Source: Asticcacaulis excentricus CB 48 (GTDB lineage Bacteria; Pseudomonadota; Alphaproteobacteria; Caulobacterales; Caulobacteraceae). From it: a DNA stretch of 64,000 nt. Below, piece after piece: positions 54,347 through 62,830 of the stretch (its first letter is position 1; each line of letters begins with the position of its first letter). The notes below the pieces were generated by a model that did not search any database, was not told the DNA's origin, and saw nothing but the letters and a program-made list of their open reading frames with translations. Both the position numbers and the translations under genes were made by a program. The DNA is taken from positions 186,001-250,000 of the forward strand of contig NC_014816.1 of the NCBI RefSeq assembly GCF_000175215.2, in the 5' to 3' direction.

Positions 54347-54958
54347 ATGAATCGCACACGTCTGACAATCATTGCGGTATTGGTGATCGGCCTCGGCGCG
54401 CTGGCGGTCGCCATGTGGAGTTCGATGCTGGGGCAAAAGCCGGTGGCGAGCCGCAGTATCGACTCGGCCTACAGCATCGGCGGGCCGTTCGCTCTGACGG
54501 ATCAGTATGGCAAGCCGCAGACGGAAGCGATTTTGAAAGGCAAATGGACGGCGGTCTTTTTTGGCTTCACCTACTGCCCCGACATCTGCCCGCTGACCCT
54601 GCAATCACTCGATCAGACGCGCAAACAGCTGGGTAAGGACGGTGACAACCTGCAATTCGTCTTCATCACGGTCGATCCGGAACGCGACACCCCCGGCGTG
54701 ATGAAGGCCTATCTGGACTCCGGCGGCTTCCCCAAAGGCGTCATAGGTCTGACCGGCACGCCGGAACAGATTGCGGCGGCCGCCCGCGCTTATCGTGCCA
54801 CCTACAAAAAGGAGGGTGAAGGCAAGGACTACACGATGAGCCATACCTCGGTGGTCTATCTGATGAATCCGCGCGGTGAATTCGCCGAGCCTCTGGCGCA
54901 TGGCCTGCCGCCCGAAAAGGCCGCCGAGGTGGTCCGTCAGGCGATGAAGGCATACTGA
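54347..54958 (+). CDS. SCO1/SenC/PrrC copper chaperone
   Basis: Delivers copper to cytochrome c oxidase in the periplasm. The signal-anchor is near 8-28. The copper ligands are in FGFTYCPDICPLTL (CxxxC) and SHTSVVYLM (His). The length is 203 residues. In RegBA loci the SenC/PrrC partner can influence signalling. The converging YdeI-like gene ends 7 bases downstream. Confidence 0.94.
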   Translation: MNRTRLTIIAVLVIGLGALAVAMWSSMLGQKPVASRSIDSAYSIGGPFALTDQYGKPQTEAILKGKWTAVFFGFTYCPDICPLTLQSLDQTRKQLGKDGDNLQFVFITVDPERDTPGVMKAYLDSGGFPKGVIGLTGTPEQIAAAARAYRATYKKEGEGKDYTMSHTSVVYLMNPRGEFAEPLAHGLPPEKAAEVVRQAMKAY

Positions 54959-54965
54959 AAAGCCT

Positions 54966-55556
54966 TTAGTCATCCAGACCCAGACCATCCATTATCTGCG
55001 GGAGGCACTTTTCGATGCGCGCTTCCCGCGTTTTCGACTGCTTGGCTGAGGAAAAATGCAGCAGATAAGCGCGCTGACGTCCCGGCGTCAGGCGCACGAA
55101 CGCCTCTTTGAGTGCTCTATCGCCGTCAAGACGCGCGCGAAACTCGTCTGGCATCGCAAAGGCCTCGGTCTTTTTAAAATCGACCTTCAATCCGGCCCGT
55201 TCCACCGTAATTGCGGCATCGATATAGGCCTTCAACGTCGCCGCCTTGTCCGTGATCTGATCAAGGCAGGTAAAGCGAATCTGGCGCGCCGACTGCACAT
55301 TCTCGGTCTGCTGGATCAAAAGACCTTGTGGATCGGGCATCAGCGCGCCCTTCATAAATAACAGGGCGCAATAGTCCTTAAAGCCGTGCATCAGCACCAC
55401 ATTGGCCTTGCCCAGCGTATAGCAGGGCTGCCCCCATTTCAGGTCTTCGTCTAACGGGGCCTGACGCAGGAGGGCGCGCAAGGCGTCAAACTCAGCGCGC
55501 CAGCGCTCGGCGCGCTGCATAAAGGCGTCCACGTTGGGGTTGGGTGCGTTGTCCAT
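54966..55556 (-). CDS. YdeI-like protein (DUF1801/OmdA family)
   Basis: A 196-residue protein with the DUF1801-type core (DLKWGQPCYTLGKANVVLMH, FKDYCALLFMKGALM) and the C-terminal OmdA segment (LTPGRQRAYLLHFSSAKQSK then TREARIEKCLPQIMDG). Its molecular role is unclear; Bacillus YdeI is linked to stress resistance. I chose the ATG at 55556 because GGGAGGC precedes it; the frame extends to 55592. Confidence 0.85.
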   Translation of the reverse strand: MDNAPNPNVDAFMQRAERWRAEFDALRALLRQAPLDEDLKWGQPCYTLGKANVVLMHGFKDYCALLFMKGALMPDPQGLLIQQTENVQSARQIRFTCLDQITDKAATLKAYIDAAITVERAGLKVDFKKTEAFAMPDEFRARLDGDRALKEAFVRLTPGRQRAYLLHFSSAKQSKTREARIEKCLPQIMDGLGLDD

Positions 55557-55642
55557 CCTGTTGCCTCCCGGTTTCAATACAGATAGCATCACCGCAAATC
55601 GGGCCCAAGGGTGGACCTCTGTGCACTTTCACGGCTTTTTGT

Positions 55643-55656
55643 TTCGCATCTGCGAA
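55643..55656. promoter_or_regulatory. TTCGCA-TC-TGCGAA palindrome upstream of phaZ
   Basis: A perfect inverted repeat in the divergent region between the YdeI-like gene and phaZ. It shares TTCGCA-NN-TGCGAA with the site at 7540-7555. Confidence 0.35.
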
Positions 55657-55731
55657 GAGAAGACTCGTAACCTCTTGGCAGCATCCTTATGTTAGCCTTG
55701 TCATCACGACAGACGACACGAGTTTTTTGCA

Positions 55732-56982
55732 ATGCTGTACCTGCTGCATGAGATGGCCTACTACTCCGCCGGTCCCTGGCGCGCCGTGGCGCAGGCCAGC
55801 CGCGACTTCTGGGGTAATAAGGCCAACCCGATTTCCGATACTGAATTCGGGCGCAAGATGTACGCGTCGGCGGAGCTGTTTAGCACGGTGACCCGTCGCT
55901 ATGGCAAACCCGACTGGCGTCTCGACAATGTCGAAATCAACGGCACGTCGGTGCGGGTTCAGGTGGTTGAGGACTGGGCCTCGCCGTGGTGCAAGCTGAT
56001 CCGTTTTCAGCGCGACCCCACTGATCTGCGGCGTGCCGGGGTCAAAAAGCCCGCCCCCGCCGTGCTGGTCGTGGCCCCCCTGTCGGGCCACTACGCCACC
56101 TTGCTGCGAGGTACGGTGCAGGAATTCCTGCTGGATCACGACGTCTATGTCACCGATTGGGTCAATGCACGCCAGGTGCCGGTGCTGGAAGGGCGTTTCG
56201 ACTTCTATAGCTTCATAGACCATGTGCGCGACATGTTGCGGGCCATCGGCGCGCGGGCGCACGTCGTGGCCGTCTGTCAGCCGGGGCCCCCAGTGCTGGC
56301 CGCCGCCTGCCTGATGTCAGAAGACAAGGACCCGCTGCGTCCAGCCTCCATGACCTTTATGGGCTCGCCGATTGACGCCCGCTACAATCCGACCGTGACC
56401 AATGATCTGGCGCAGGAAAAGCCGTTCACCTGGTTCAAATCGAACATGGTCCACACCGTGCCGCCACCCTATCCGGGCGTAGGCCGTCGCGTCTATCCGG
56501 GCTTTGTGCAGCTCTATTCTTTCATGAGCATGAACGAAGAACGGCATAAGGACGCCCACTGGGCCTATTTCAACTCGCTGGTCGATGATGATGGCGACGG
56601 CATCGAAAAGCACCTCGAATTCTACGATGAGTACCTGTCGGTGCTAGACCTGACTGAGGAATTCTATCTTCAAACCATCGATCTGGTGTTTCAGAAGTTC
56701 GCCCTGCCCAAGGGGGAGCTGATCCATCATGGCCGCCCGGTCCGCCTTGAGGCCGTGACGGATATCGCCCTGATGACCGTCGAAGGTGAGAAGGATGACA
56801 TTTCGGGTGTGGGTCAGACTCAGGCCGCCCATGAGATGTGCAAGAACATCCCGCAGGAGATGCGCGAGCTTTATGTGCAGCCCGGCGCCGGCCACTATGG
56901 CGTGTTCAATGGTCGCCGTTTCCGTCAGGAAATCTATCCCCGTATCCGCGACTTCATCGCCCGCAGCGAGGCCGCACTTTAA
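55732..56982 (+). CDS. phaZ: Intracellular polyhydroxyalkanoate depolymerase
   Basis: Breaks down stored PHA inside the cell. The alpha/beta-hydrolase core has VLVVAPLSGHYATLLRGTV, the nucleophile segment VVAVCQPGPPVLAA with Cys as in intracellular PhaZ enzymes, TFMGSPIDARYNPTVTND, and the C-terminal His region GAGHYGVFNGRRFR. The length is 416 residues. The metalloprotease gene starts directly after its stop. PHA synthase is not in the window. Confidence 0.94.
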   Translation: MLYLLHEMAYYSAGPWRAVAQASRDFWGNKANPISDTEFGRKMYASAELFSTVTRRYGKPDWRLDNVEINGTSVRVQVVEDWASPWCKLIRFQRDPTDLRRAGVKKPAPAVLVVAPLSGHYATLLRGTVQEFLLDHDVYVTDWVNARQVPVLEGRFDFYSFIDHVRDMLRAIGARAHVVAVCQPGPPVLAAACLMSEDKDPLRPASMTFMGSPIDARYNPTVTNDLAQEKPFTWFKSNMVHTVPPPYPGVGRRVYPGFVQLYSFMSMNEERHKDAHWAYFNSLVDDDGDGIEKHLEFYDEYLSVLDLTEEFYLQTIDLVFQKFALPKGELIHHGRPVRLEAVTDIALMTVEGEKDDISGVGQTQAAHEMCKNIPQEMRELYVQPGAGHYGVFNGRRFRQEIYPRIRDFIARSEAAL

Positions 56983-57705
56983 GTGCTGGGACTGAAAAGG
57001 GCAAAACCAGCCTATGAGGCGGGTCAGGTCATTGACTGCGGTGACTTCCGCCTGCGCCTGAAAGTCAATGCCCGCGCCCGCCGTATCTCTTTGCGCATAG
57101 ACAATAAGACGGGTGAGGCGGTGGTGACCGCGCCACGTGCGCGGGATCTGGCGCAGGCCGTCGACTTCGCCCTTAGCCGCGCTCAGTGGATTAGCGAGCA
57201 TCAGGCGGCGCGGCCCGACAGGCTGTTATTCACCCCCGACAGTGATATTCCCTATCTTGGGGCGCAGCTGCGTCTGGTCCACTCAGGCAATGCGGCCGCC
57301 GCGCGCATGGTAGGCGGGGTCCTGACCGCAGGTGGTGAGGGCGAGGCATTCCACCGCCGTATTGAGCGCTTTTTGCGCAAAGAGGCGCTGGAATTTGCCC
57401 AGACCCATACGGAGATCTATGCGCAAAGGCTCGGCTATGCGGATGTGAAGGTGTCGCTGTTCGACGCCAAGGGCCGGTGGGGCTCCTGCACGCCTGGCCG
57501 CAAGGCCATCCGCCTGAGCTGGCGGCTTATCCTCGCGCCGGAGCCTGTCTTTGCCTATGTCTGCGCCCATGAAGCGGCGCATTTGCGTCATCCCGACCAT
57601 TCCGACCGCTTCTGGGCTGAGGTCGTAGGGCTTTATGGCGATTATCGCACCGCCCGACGCTGGCTTAAGACCGAGGGCGTTCAGCTCTTCGCCTATGGGG
57701 CTTGA
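56983..57705 (+). CDS. YgjP-like (DUF45) metallopeptidase
   Basis: A 240-residue protein with the zinc motif HEAAHLRHPDHSDRFW and the upstream segment GRWGSCTPGRKAIRLSWRL. The N-terminal half is the family beta-rich part. The GTG start at 56983 follows the phaZ stop with no gap, so the two are co-translated or co-transcribed. The substrate is unknown. Confidence 0.9.
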   Translation: MLGLKRAKPAYEAGQVIDCGDFRLRLKVNARARRISLRIDNKTGEAVVTAPRARDLAQAVDFALSRAQWISEHQAARPDRLLFTPDSDIPYLGAQLRLVHSGNAAAARMVGGVLTAGGEGEAFHRRIERFLRKEALEFAQTHTEIYAQRLGYADVKVSLFDAKGRWGSCTPGRKAIRLSWRLILAPEPVFAYVCAHEAAHLRHPDHSDRFWAEVVGLYGDYRTARRWLKTEGVQLFAYGA

Positions 57706-57725
57706 CTTCGGATTATAACACGCGT

Positions 57726-57761
57726 ACTTAACCAACAAGTTATTTAACAGTTCGGTTAAGT
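57726..57761. promoter_or_regulatory. Operator candidate of the SRPBCC cluster
   Basis: The outer inverted repeat ACTTAACC-N20-GGTTAAGT encloses an inner GTTA-TT-TAAC. It ends 2 bases before the ArsR start codon, so binding would block the promoter or translation start. Autorepression by the ArsR protein is inferred. Confidence 0.5.
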
Positions 57762-57763
57762 TT

Positions 57764-58162
57764 ATGCACGCGTCTCCCGACCACCTGTCTGTGACCCTCA
57801 ATGCCCTGGCCGATCCGACGCGCCGGGCTATTCTGGCGCGGCTGTCACTGGGCGAAACGACGGTCAATGATCTGGCGGAACCTTTCGACATGAGCCTGCC
57901 GGCGGTGTCCAAGCATCTGAAAGTGCTGGAAAAGGCCGGGCTGATCAGCCGGGGCCGTGAAAAACAATGGCGGCCGTGCCGACTAGAACCGGAACCGCTA
58001 AAGGAGGTCGATATGTGGCTCGCCAAGTATCGCGCCATGTGGGAGGCGCGGCTTGACCGGCTGGAGGCCTATCTGACCCAGCTTCAGGCCGCCGTCGATA
58101 CGCCTGCGCCGCCGGTGGCCCAAGACAAACCCGATGATACCCAGAAGGATGACCGCACATGA
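57764..58162 (+). CDS. ArsR-family winged-helix regulator
   Basis: A 132-residue regulator of the type that heads AHSA1/SRPBCC operons: LSVTLNALADPTRRAILARL, then DMSLPAVSKHLKVLEKAGLI, then a C-terminal helix. No metal-binding cysteines are seen. It overlaps the next gene by 4 bases (ATGA), which indicates an operon. It probably represses the SRPBCC genes. Confidence 0.93.
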   Translation: MHASPDHLSVTLNALADPTRRAILARLSLGETTVNDLAEPFDMSLPAVSKHLKVLEKAGLISRGREKQWRPCRLEPEPLKEVDMWLAKYRAMWEARLDRLEAYLTQLQAAVDTPAPPVAQDKPDDTQKDDRT

Positions 58163-59109
58163 TCACCCTGGCCCCCCGCCGCTCGGCCATGCTTTCGGAT
58201 TTCGAGGTGACCTTCCCCAGCGAAATCGACATCGTGATGTTTCGCACGTTCAAGGCCCCTCGCGCTCTGGTCTGGGAGATGTGGACGAATCCGGAGCACG
58301 TGCGCCAATGGTGGGGCCCGCACGGTTTCCACAACGACACCTGTGAGATGGATGTGCGTCCCGGTGGCCGGTTTCGCCTTGGCATGGCGGCCCCGGATGG
58401 CACGCCCTGCCCCTGCGAAGGCACCTTTGTCGAAGTCGTTGCGCCGGAACGGCTGGTCTATGAGGGGATGCCGCACGTGCATCCATGCGGTTCCGGCCTG
58501 CCGCCGGAATCGCGCGTCACCCTAACCTTCAAGGAAGAGGGGGAGGGGACACGCCTGACCCTGCACGCGCGCCTTCTGTCGCCGGAACGCAAGGACGCGG
58601 CCATTGAACAGGGTTTTGCCATCGGCTGGGCCGATGCCTTTGAACGCATGGAGACTTTGATGTCGGAACAACCCGCCGGGTTTGAGATCGTCACTTCGCA
58701 CCGTTATGCCGCGTCCCCTGAAGCCCTGTTTGCGTTGTTTGCCGATCCGCAGCACCTTAAGCAGTGGTGGGGACCGGACGGCTTTACCAACTCCATCCCG
58801 GTGTTTGAATTCCGCGAAGGCGGCGAATTCCGCATCATCATGCACGGCCCGGACGGTCGCGATCACGACAATCACAAGCGCTTTGTCGAAATTGTCGAGA
58901 ATGAACGCATCGTCTTCGACCACCTTCAGCCGACCCATCAGTTTCGTATGTCGGTCGAATTCATCCCACACGGCGAACATACTGACATGATCTGGCGCAT
59001 GGATTTTGCACCCTCCGAACAGGAGGAGCTGCTCAAGACCTTCATTCCGCAGGCCAATGAACAGAACTTCGTGCGTCTGGATACCTATCTGAAAACCGGG
59101 ACACTCTGA
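58159..59109 (+). CDS. Tandem two-domain SRPBCC (AHSA1-type) protein
   Basis: A 316-residue protein with two AHSA1-like domains. The first (about 25-160) has WEMWTNPEHVRQWWGPHGF and the second (about 165-316) has FADPQHLKQWWGPDGF. Each has the helix-grip pattern. AHSA1 domains bind small hydrophobic ligands or, in Aha1, Hsp90; the substrate is unknown. Single-domain forms are more usual, so this is likely a fusion or duplication. Confidence 0.9.
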   Translation: MITLAPRRSAMLSDFEVTFPSEIDIVMFRTFKAPRALVWEMWTNPEHVRQWWGPHGFHNDTCEMDVRPGGRFRLGMAAPDGTPCPCEGTFVEVVAPERLVYEGMPHVHPCGSGLPPESRVTLTFKEEGEGTRLTLHARLLSPERKDAAIEQGFAIGWADAFERMETLMSEQPAGFEIVTSHRYAASPEALFALFADPQHLKQWWGPDGFTNSIPVFEFREGGEFRIIMHGPDGRDHDNHKRFVEIVENERIVFDHLQPTHQFRMSVEFIPHGEHTDMIWRMDFAPSEQEELLKTFIPQANEQNFVRLDTYLKTGTL

Positions 59110-59117
59110 GGGGGCCT

Positions 59118-59651
59118 ATGCTAACGTTTATTCTGGGTATGGTCGGCCTTGCTATTGCCGGGGTGTTGCTGGTCGCAGCCTTGCGGCCCAACCACTTCCG
59201 AATTCAGCGCACGACGACTATCGCGGCGTCGCCGGAGGCTATCCATGCCGAACTGGAGGATCTGCGTCGCTGGCAGACGTGGTCGCCGTGGGAAGATATC
59301 GACCCGGCGTTGCGTCGTACCTATAGCGGTCCTGCCACCGGCACGGGGTCTGTCTATGAATGGGCGTCGGATAATGCCAAGGCTGGTGAAGGCCGCATGA
59401 CGATCATCGAAGCCCGTATGCCGAGCAAGCTGGTCATCCAGCTTGACTTTATCAAACCCATCCGCGCCACCAACACCGCCGAATTCACCTTGCATGCGCA
59501 AGAGGGCGCTACTGTTGTGACCTGGGCCATGTATGGGCCATCCCCCTTTGTCTCGCGTCTGTTCGGCCTGATCTTCAACATGGACAAGATGATCGGGGCC
59601 GATTTCGAAAAAGGCCTGTCACGCCTCAAAGCCATGACAGAAAACCGATAA
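59118..59651 (+). CDS. SRPBCC-family protein with N-terminal membrane segment
   Basis: A 177-residue protein with an N-terminal hydrophobic segment (LTFILGMVGLAIAGVLLVAA) and a polyketide-cyclase/SRPBCC domain (about 35-175: ELEDLRRWQTWSPWEDIDP, then GLIFNMDKMIGADFEKGL). It starts 8 bases after the previous gene. Anchoring at the membrane sets it apart from the other SRPBCC genes of the cluster. Confidence 0.86.
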   Translation: MLTFILGMVGLAIAGVLLVAALRPNHFRIQRTTTIAASPEAIHAELEDLRRWQTWSPWEDIDPALRRTYSGPATGTGSVYEWASDNAKAGEGRMTIIEARMPSKLVIQLDFIKPIRATNTAEFTLHAQEGATVVTWAMYGPSPFVSRLFGLIFNMDKMIGADFEKGLSRLKAMTENR

Positions 59652-59673
59652 ACCCCACAGAGGAGAACGTGCC

Positions 59674-60111
59674 GTGCGTATTGATGTCTATCTGAGTTTC
59701 AATGGCCAATGCGCCGAAGCCTTCGCCTTTTATCAGTCCGTGCTGGGCGGTGAACTGATGACCTTCCCGTTTGCGGCGGCACCCGACATGCCCGTTGATC
59801 CGGCTTTAAAGGATTGGGTCATGCACGCCACGCTGAACACGGGTGACGGGATCATTCAGGGCGCGGACTGCCCGCCGGAATACGGGCCAGCCAACCCGTC
59901 CGGCTTCTGCGTGTCCATTCAGCCGCCGACCGTCGAAGAGACGCAGCGCATCTGGGACGGCCTGACGCAGGATGCCAGGGCGGTCAATATGCCGCTTGCG
60001 CCCACCTTCTGGTCGCCCCTGTTCGGCATGTTTATCGACAAATATGGCCAGCCGTGGATGATCAATACGGTGGCCGATGAAGCCTTCGTGGCGGCCAACA
60101 CCCCACAATAA
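59674..60111 (+). CDS. VOC-family (PhnB/glyoxalase-like) protein
   Basis: A 145-residue protein of the PhnB-like VOC group: YLSFNGQCAEAFAFYQSVLG, GGELMTFPF and SPLFGMFIDKYGQPWMIN. The start is GTG at 59674 after AGGAGAA. Members are often encoded beside AHSA1 proteins and ArsR regulators, but the reaction is unknown. Confidence 0.92.
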   Translation: MRIDVYLSFNGQCAEAFAFYQSVLGGELMTFPFAAAPDMPVDPALKDWVMHATLNTGDGIIQGADCPPEYGPANPSGFCVSIQPPTVEETQRIWDGLTQDARAVNMPLAPTFWSPLFGMFIDKYGQPWMINTVADEAFVAANTPQ

Positions 60112-60136
60112 GAACACTCACAAAACAAGAATCCCT

Positions 60137-60170
60137 GCCGCCCTTCCCTGACCCGGAAGGGAAGGGCGGC
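60137..60170. terminator. GC-rich hairpin inside the SRPBCC cluster
   Basis: The perfect 12-base stem GCCGCCCTTCCC / GGGAAGGGCGGC with a 10-base spacer lies between the VOC gene and the next SRPBCC gene. There is no T-run. It may lower read-through or stabilise the upstream mRNA. Confidence 0.5.
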
Positions 60171-60200
60171 GCTGTGCCTGAATCTCAAAGGAAACGAATA

Positions 60201-60689
60201 ATGACCCCGCAACCCGCTGCCCCGATGGCCGAACGTGAACTGGTGCTTGAGCGCCTGTTGAAGGCCCCCCGCGAGCTTGTCTGGCGCTGCTGGACCGACC
60301 CGCAGCTGCTGGCCGAATGGTTCTGCCCCAAGCCATGGTATATTGATCAGGTCGAACTGGACGTGCGCACCGGTGGCAGCAATGCCTTCGTCATGCATGG
60401 ACCCAATGGCGAGATCGTCCCCAATCGCGGCGTCTATCTCGAAGTGATCGAAAACGAAAAGTTGGTCCTAACCGACGCCTATGTGAAAGCTTGGGAGCCT
60501 TCGGAAGCCCCCTTCATGACCGCTGTCATCACGCTGGAAGACACACCCGAAGGTCACACACGCTATCTCGCTAAGGCCCTGCACTGGTCAGTCGAAACGC
60601 GCAAACAGCACGAACAGATGGGCTTTCATGAAGGTTGGGGCATCGCCACTGATCAGCTCGAAGCCCTCGCCCAGTCCTTAAATTCATAG
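60201..60689 (+). CDS. SRPBCC (AHSA1-type) protein
   Basis: A 162-residue single-domain AHSA1 protein (LVLERLLKAPRELVWRCWTD, LLAEWFCPKPW, MGFHEGWGIATDQLEALA). I chose the ATG at 60201 because AAAGGAAAC precedes it; the frame extends upstream. The third SRPBCC gene of the cluster. Confidence 0.9.
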   Translation: MTPQPAAPMAERELVLERLLKAPRELVWRCWTDPQLLAEWFCPKPWYIDQVELDVRTGGSNAFVMHGPNGEIVPNRGVYLEVIENEKLVLTDAYVKAWEPSEAPFMTAVITLEDTPEGHTRYLAKALHWSVETRKQHEQMGFHEGWGIATDQLEALAQSLNS

Positions 60690-60696
60690 GTGACCC

Positions 60697-61392
60697 ATGC
60701 GCCTTTTGCCCTTTACCTTCGGCCTTCTGGTGATGAGCGCCGGACTGGCGGCCTGTTCGCAGCCGCCGGCGGAGACAACGCACGACGCTTCGGCTCCCAA
60801 ACCCGCCCCCGCTACGCCAGTGTCCAAGGATTTTCCAGCTGGCACCTATACACTCGATGCCTCGCACGCCAGCCTGACCTTCACGGTCAGCCATCTCGGC
60901 TTTTCGACATATACGGCGGGCTTCGACCGTTTCGATGCGACGCTGGAGATCGACCCGGCTCACCCGGAGGCGGCCAAACTCCACGCCACGGTTGATGTCA
61001 AGTCTCTCGATCTACCCACCCCGCCCAAGGGCTTCCACGACAGCCTGATGTCGGCGCAGTGGTTCGATGCGGCGGCGCATCCGCAAATGACCTTTGTGTC
61101 TACGAAGATCGAAAAAACCGGCGACTTTTCGGCCAAGATTTACGGTGACCTGACCCTGCGCGGTGTCACCAAGCCCGTGGTGCTCGATGCCGTACTCAAT
61201 GGTGGCTATCCAGGGTTTGCCCCCTATGACCCCAATGCCCGTATCGGTTTTTCGGTCAAGGGCGAGATCAAGCGTTCGGACTTCGGCATGGCCTTTGGCA
61301 TTCCGGAACCCGGCAGCAACATGGGCGTAGGCGACACGGTGGGCGTCGTCATTGACGCCGAATTTTCCGGCCCGCCGCTCAAGGCCAAATAG
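60697..61392 (+). CDS. YceI-family lipoprotein
   Basis: A 231-residue protein with a lipoprotein signal (MRLLPFTFGLLVMSAGLAAC) and a YceI lipocalin-like domain (about 50-228: YTLDASHASLTFTVSHLGFS, FDATLEIDP and SDFGMAFGIPEPGSNMGVGD). YceI proteins bind isoprenoids such as polyprenyl ligands. It lies 7 bases after the SRPBCC gene. Confidence 0.93.
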   Translation: MRLLPFTFGLLVMSAGLAACSQPPAETTHDASAPKPAPATPVSKDFPAGTYTLDASHASLTFTVSHLGFSTYTAGFDRFDATLEIDPAHPEAAKLHATVDVKSLDLPTPPKGFHDSLMSAQWFDAAAHPQMTFVSTKIEKTGDFSAKIYGDLTLRGVTKPVVLDAVLNGGYPGFAPYDPNARIGFSVKGEIKRSDFGMAFGIPEPGSNMGVGDTVGVVIDAEFSGPPLKAK

Positions 61393-61403
61393 GAGGACGC
61401 ACC

Positions 61404-61886
61404 ATGACCCGTTCAATGACGCCGCACACCATGTACCTGAAGCGCGACCTGGCCTTTCCCGTCGAGACCGTCTTCAAGGCGTGGTCGGACCCGGTGGCCA
61501 AGGCCCAGTGGTTTACGGGTCCGCCCGACTGGGAAAGCGACCCGCATGAACTTGATTTCCGCGTCGGTGGGTTTGAGCGCAGTAGTGGCGGGCCCAAGGG
61601 CCAGCCGCGTCACATCATGTCGGCCGTTTTTCATGATATTGTGCCGCCCGAAGACGGGTCTCAAGGCAAGGCAGCGCGCATCATCTCCAGCTTCACCATG
61701 CATGTGGGGGACACCCTGCTCACGGCTTCATTGCTGACGCTGGAATTCTGCACTACCGCGACCGGTTCACGGCTCAGCCTGACCGAGCAGTTGGCCTTCC
61801 TCGACGGCTGCGACCACATTGCGGGTCGCGAGGCCGGAACCAATGCCCTGCTCGATATGCTGGAAGCGTGGCTGAACAGACAATAA
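61404..61886 (+). CDS. SRPBCC (AHSA1-type) protein
   Basis: A 160-residue single-domain AHSA1 protein (LAFPVETVFKAWSDPVAKAQ, WFTGPPDWESDPHELDFRVG, AGREAGTNALLDMLEAWL). It begins 11 bases after the YceI gene, after AGGAGGAC. The last gene of the cluster, converging with the LytTR gene 4 bases away. Confidence 0.9.
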   Translation: MTRSMTPHTMYLKRDLAFPVETVFKAWSDPVAKAQWFTGPPDWESDPHELDFRVGGFERSSGGPKGQPRHIMSAVFHDIVPPEDGSQGKAARIISSFTMHVGDTLLTASLLTLEFCTTATGSRLSLTEQLAFLDGCDHIAGREAGTNALLDMLEAWLNRQ

Positions 61887-61890
61887 CAGC

Positions 61891-62760
61891 CTAAATCCAC
61901 CCGTCGGCCTTTAGCACCTTCTGATAGGAGCGGCTGACCGGGGCTTCGATATCGCCGCGCAGGGTGAGGCTGACGCGCCCATCCTGCCGGCGGATATCTT
62001 CGATGGCGTCGCGGGCCACCCACCATGAACGGTGCGTCTGCGAGCCTTCGATCCCTTCGAGTTCGCGGATTGCGTCGTAAAGCCTCATCAGGATCAGCGT
62101 GCTTCCCGCGCTGGTATGCACGCGCAGATAATGGTCCTCGGCCGATAGGGCATAGATCTCGGCCTTCTGATGCTTAAACGGTAAGCGCTCACGAAAGGCG
62201 ACGCGCGCCGGGTCAGCCTGGCTTACGGACTCGGTGGGCGGGGGTGCCGCAAAGGCATGGCTTTGCTGCGGTTCACGGTTGCTCAGCACATTCAGCGTCG
62301 TCATGGCGGCAGAGATCACGCCAACCGGAACGAAGAAGCGCGGGTAGAGCGCGATGTCCCAGCGCATATGGCCGAACAGGGGGGTGATGGCCCACACAGC
62401 CAGCGAGATGGACGGCGTCAGGAGTACGGTCAGCACGATGCCGTACAGCCACGGGCGCCCTTCCAGGTGCAGACGGTGGCGGATGACCTGCATCCCGAAG
62501 CGATCAACGCCTACCGCCACCAGTGACCCGGCCAGCATCAATGCGGACCAATAGACGAAGCGCATGACGAAGGGAATCTGGCCTGTGTTGAAGGCGTTAA
62601 TCAGGCTGAGGAACAGCGCCATGCCCAGTGAAGCGATCAGGATGCGCCCGACGCCTGACATCGTTTCCGACCAGCCGGGTTTTGCATTTGGCGAAGCGTG
62701 AACGGTCGATCCCGTCCTTTCGCGCAGTAACGCCTTCTGTTCGCGCATCCGTCTCCCCAT
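61891..62760 (-). CDS. Membrane-bound LytTR-domain transcriptional regulator
   Basis: A 289-residue protein with an N-terminal basic region, four hydrophobic segments (about 38-160) and a C-terminal LytTR DNA-binding domain (about 190-285: KHQKAEIYALSAEDHYLRVH, RLYDAIRELEGIEG, HRSWWVARDAIEDI). Such LytTR proteins bind direct repeats and respond to membrane signals. There is no receiver domain. It is divergent from the DUF2306 gene and lies next to the SRPBCC cluster. Confidence 0.9.
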   Translation of the reverse strand: MGRRMREQKALLRERTGSTVHASPNAKPGWSETMSGVGRILIASLGMALFLSLINAFNTGQIPFVMRFVYWSALMLAGSLVAVGVDRFGMQVIRHRLHLEGRPWLYGIVLTVLLTPSISLAVWAITPLFGHMRWDIALYPRFFVPVGVISAAMTTLNVLSNREPQQSHAFAAPPPTESVSQADPARVAFRERLPFKHQKAEIYALSAEDHYLRVHTSAGSTLILMRLYDAIRELEGIEGSQTHRSWWVARDAIEDIRRQDGRVSLTLRGDIEAPVSRSYQKVLKADGWI

Positions 62761-62830
62761 AGCCGATAAGCGCTATCTAATTGCCGTGAAGCGGTCACCC
62801 CGCACAAGTCAATTTTCACGGAAACCCCCG

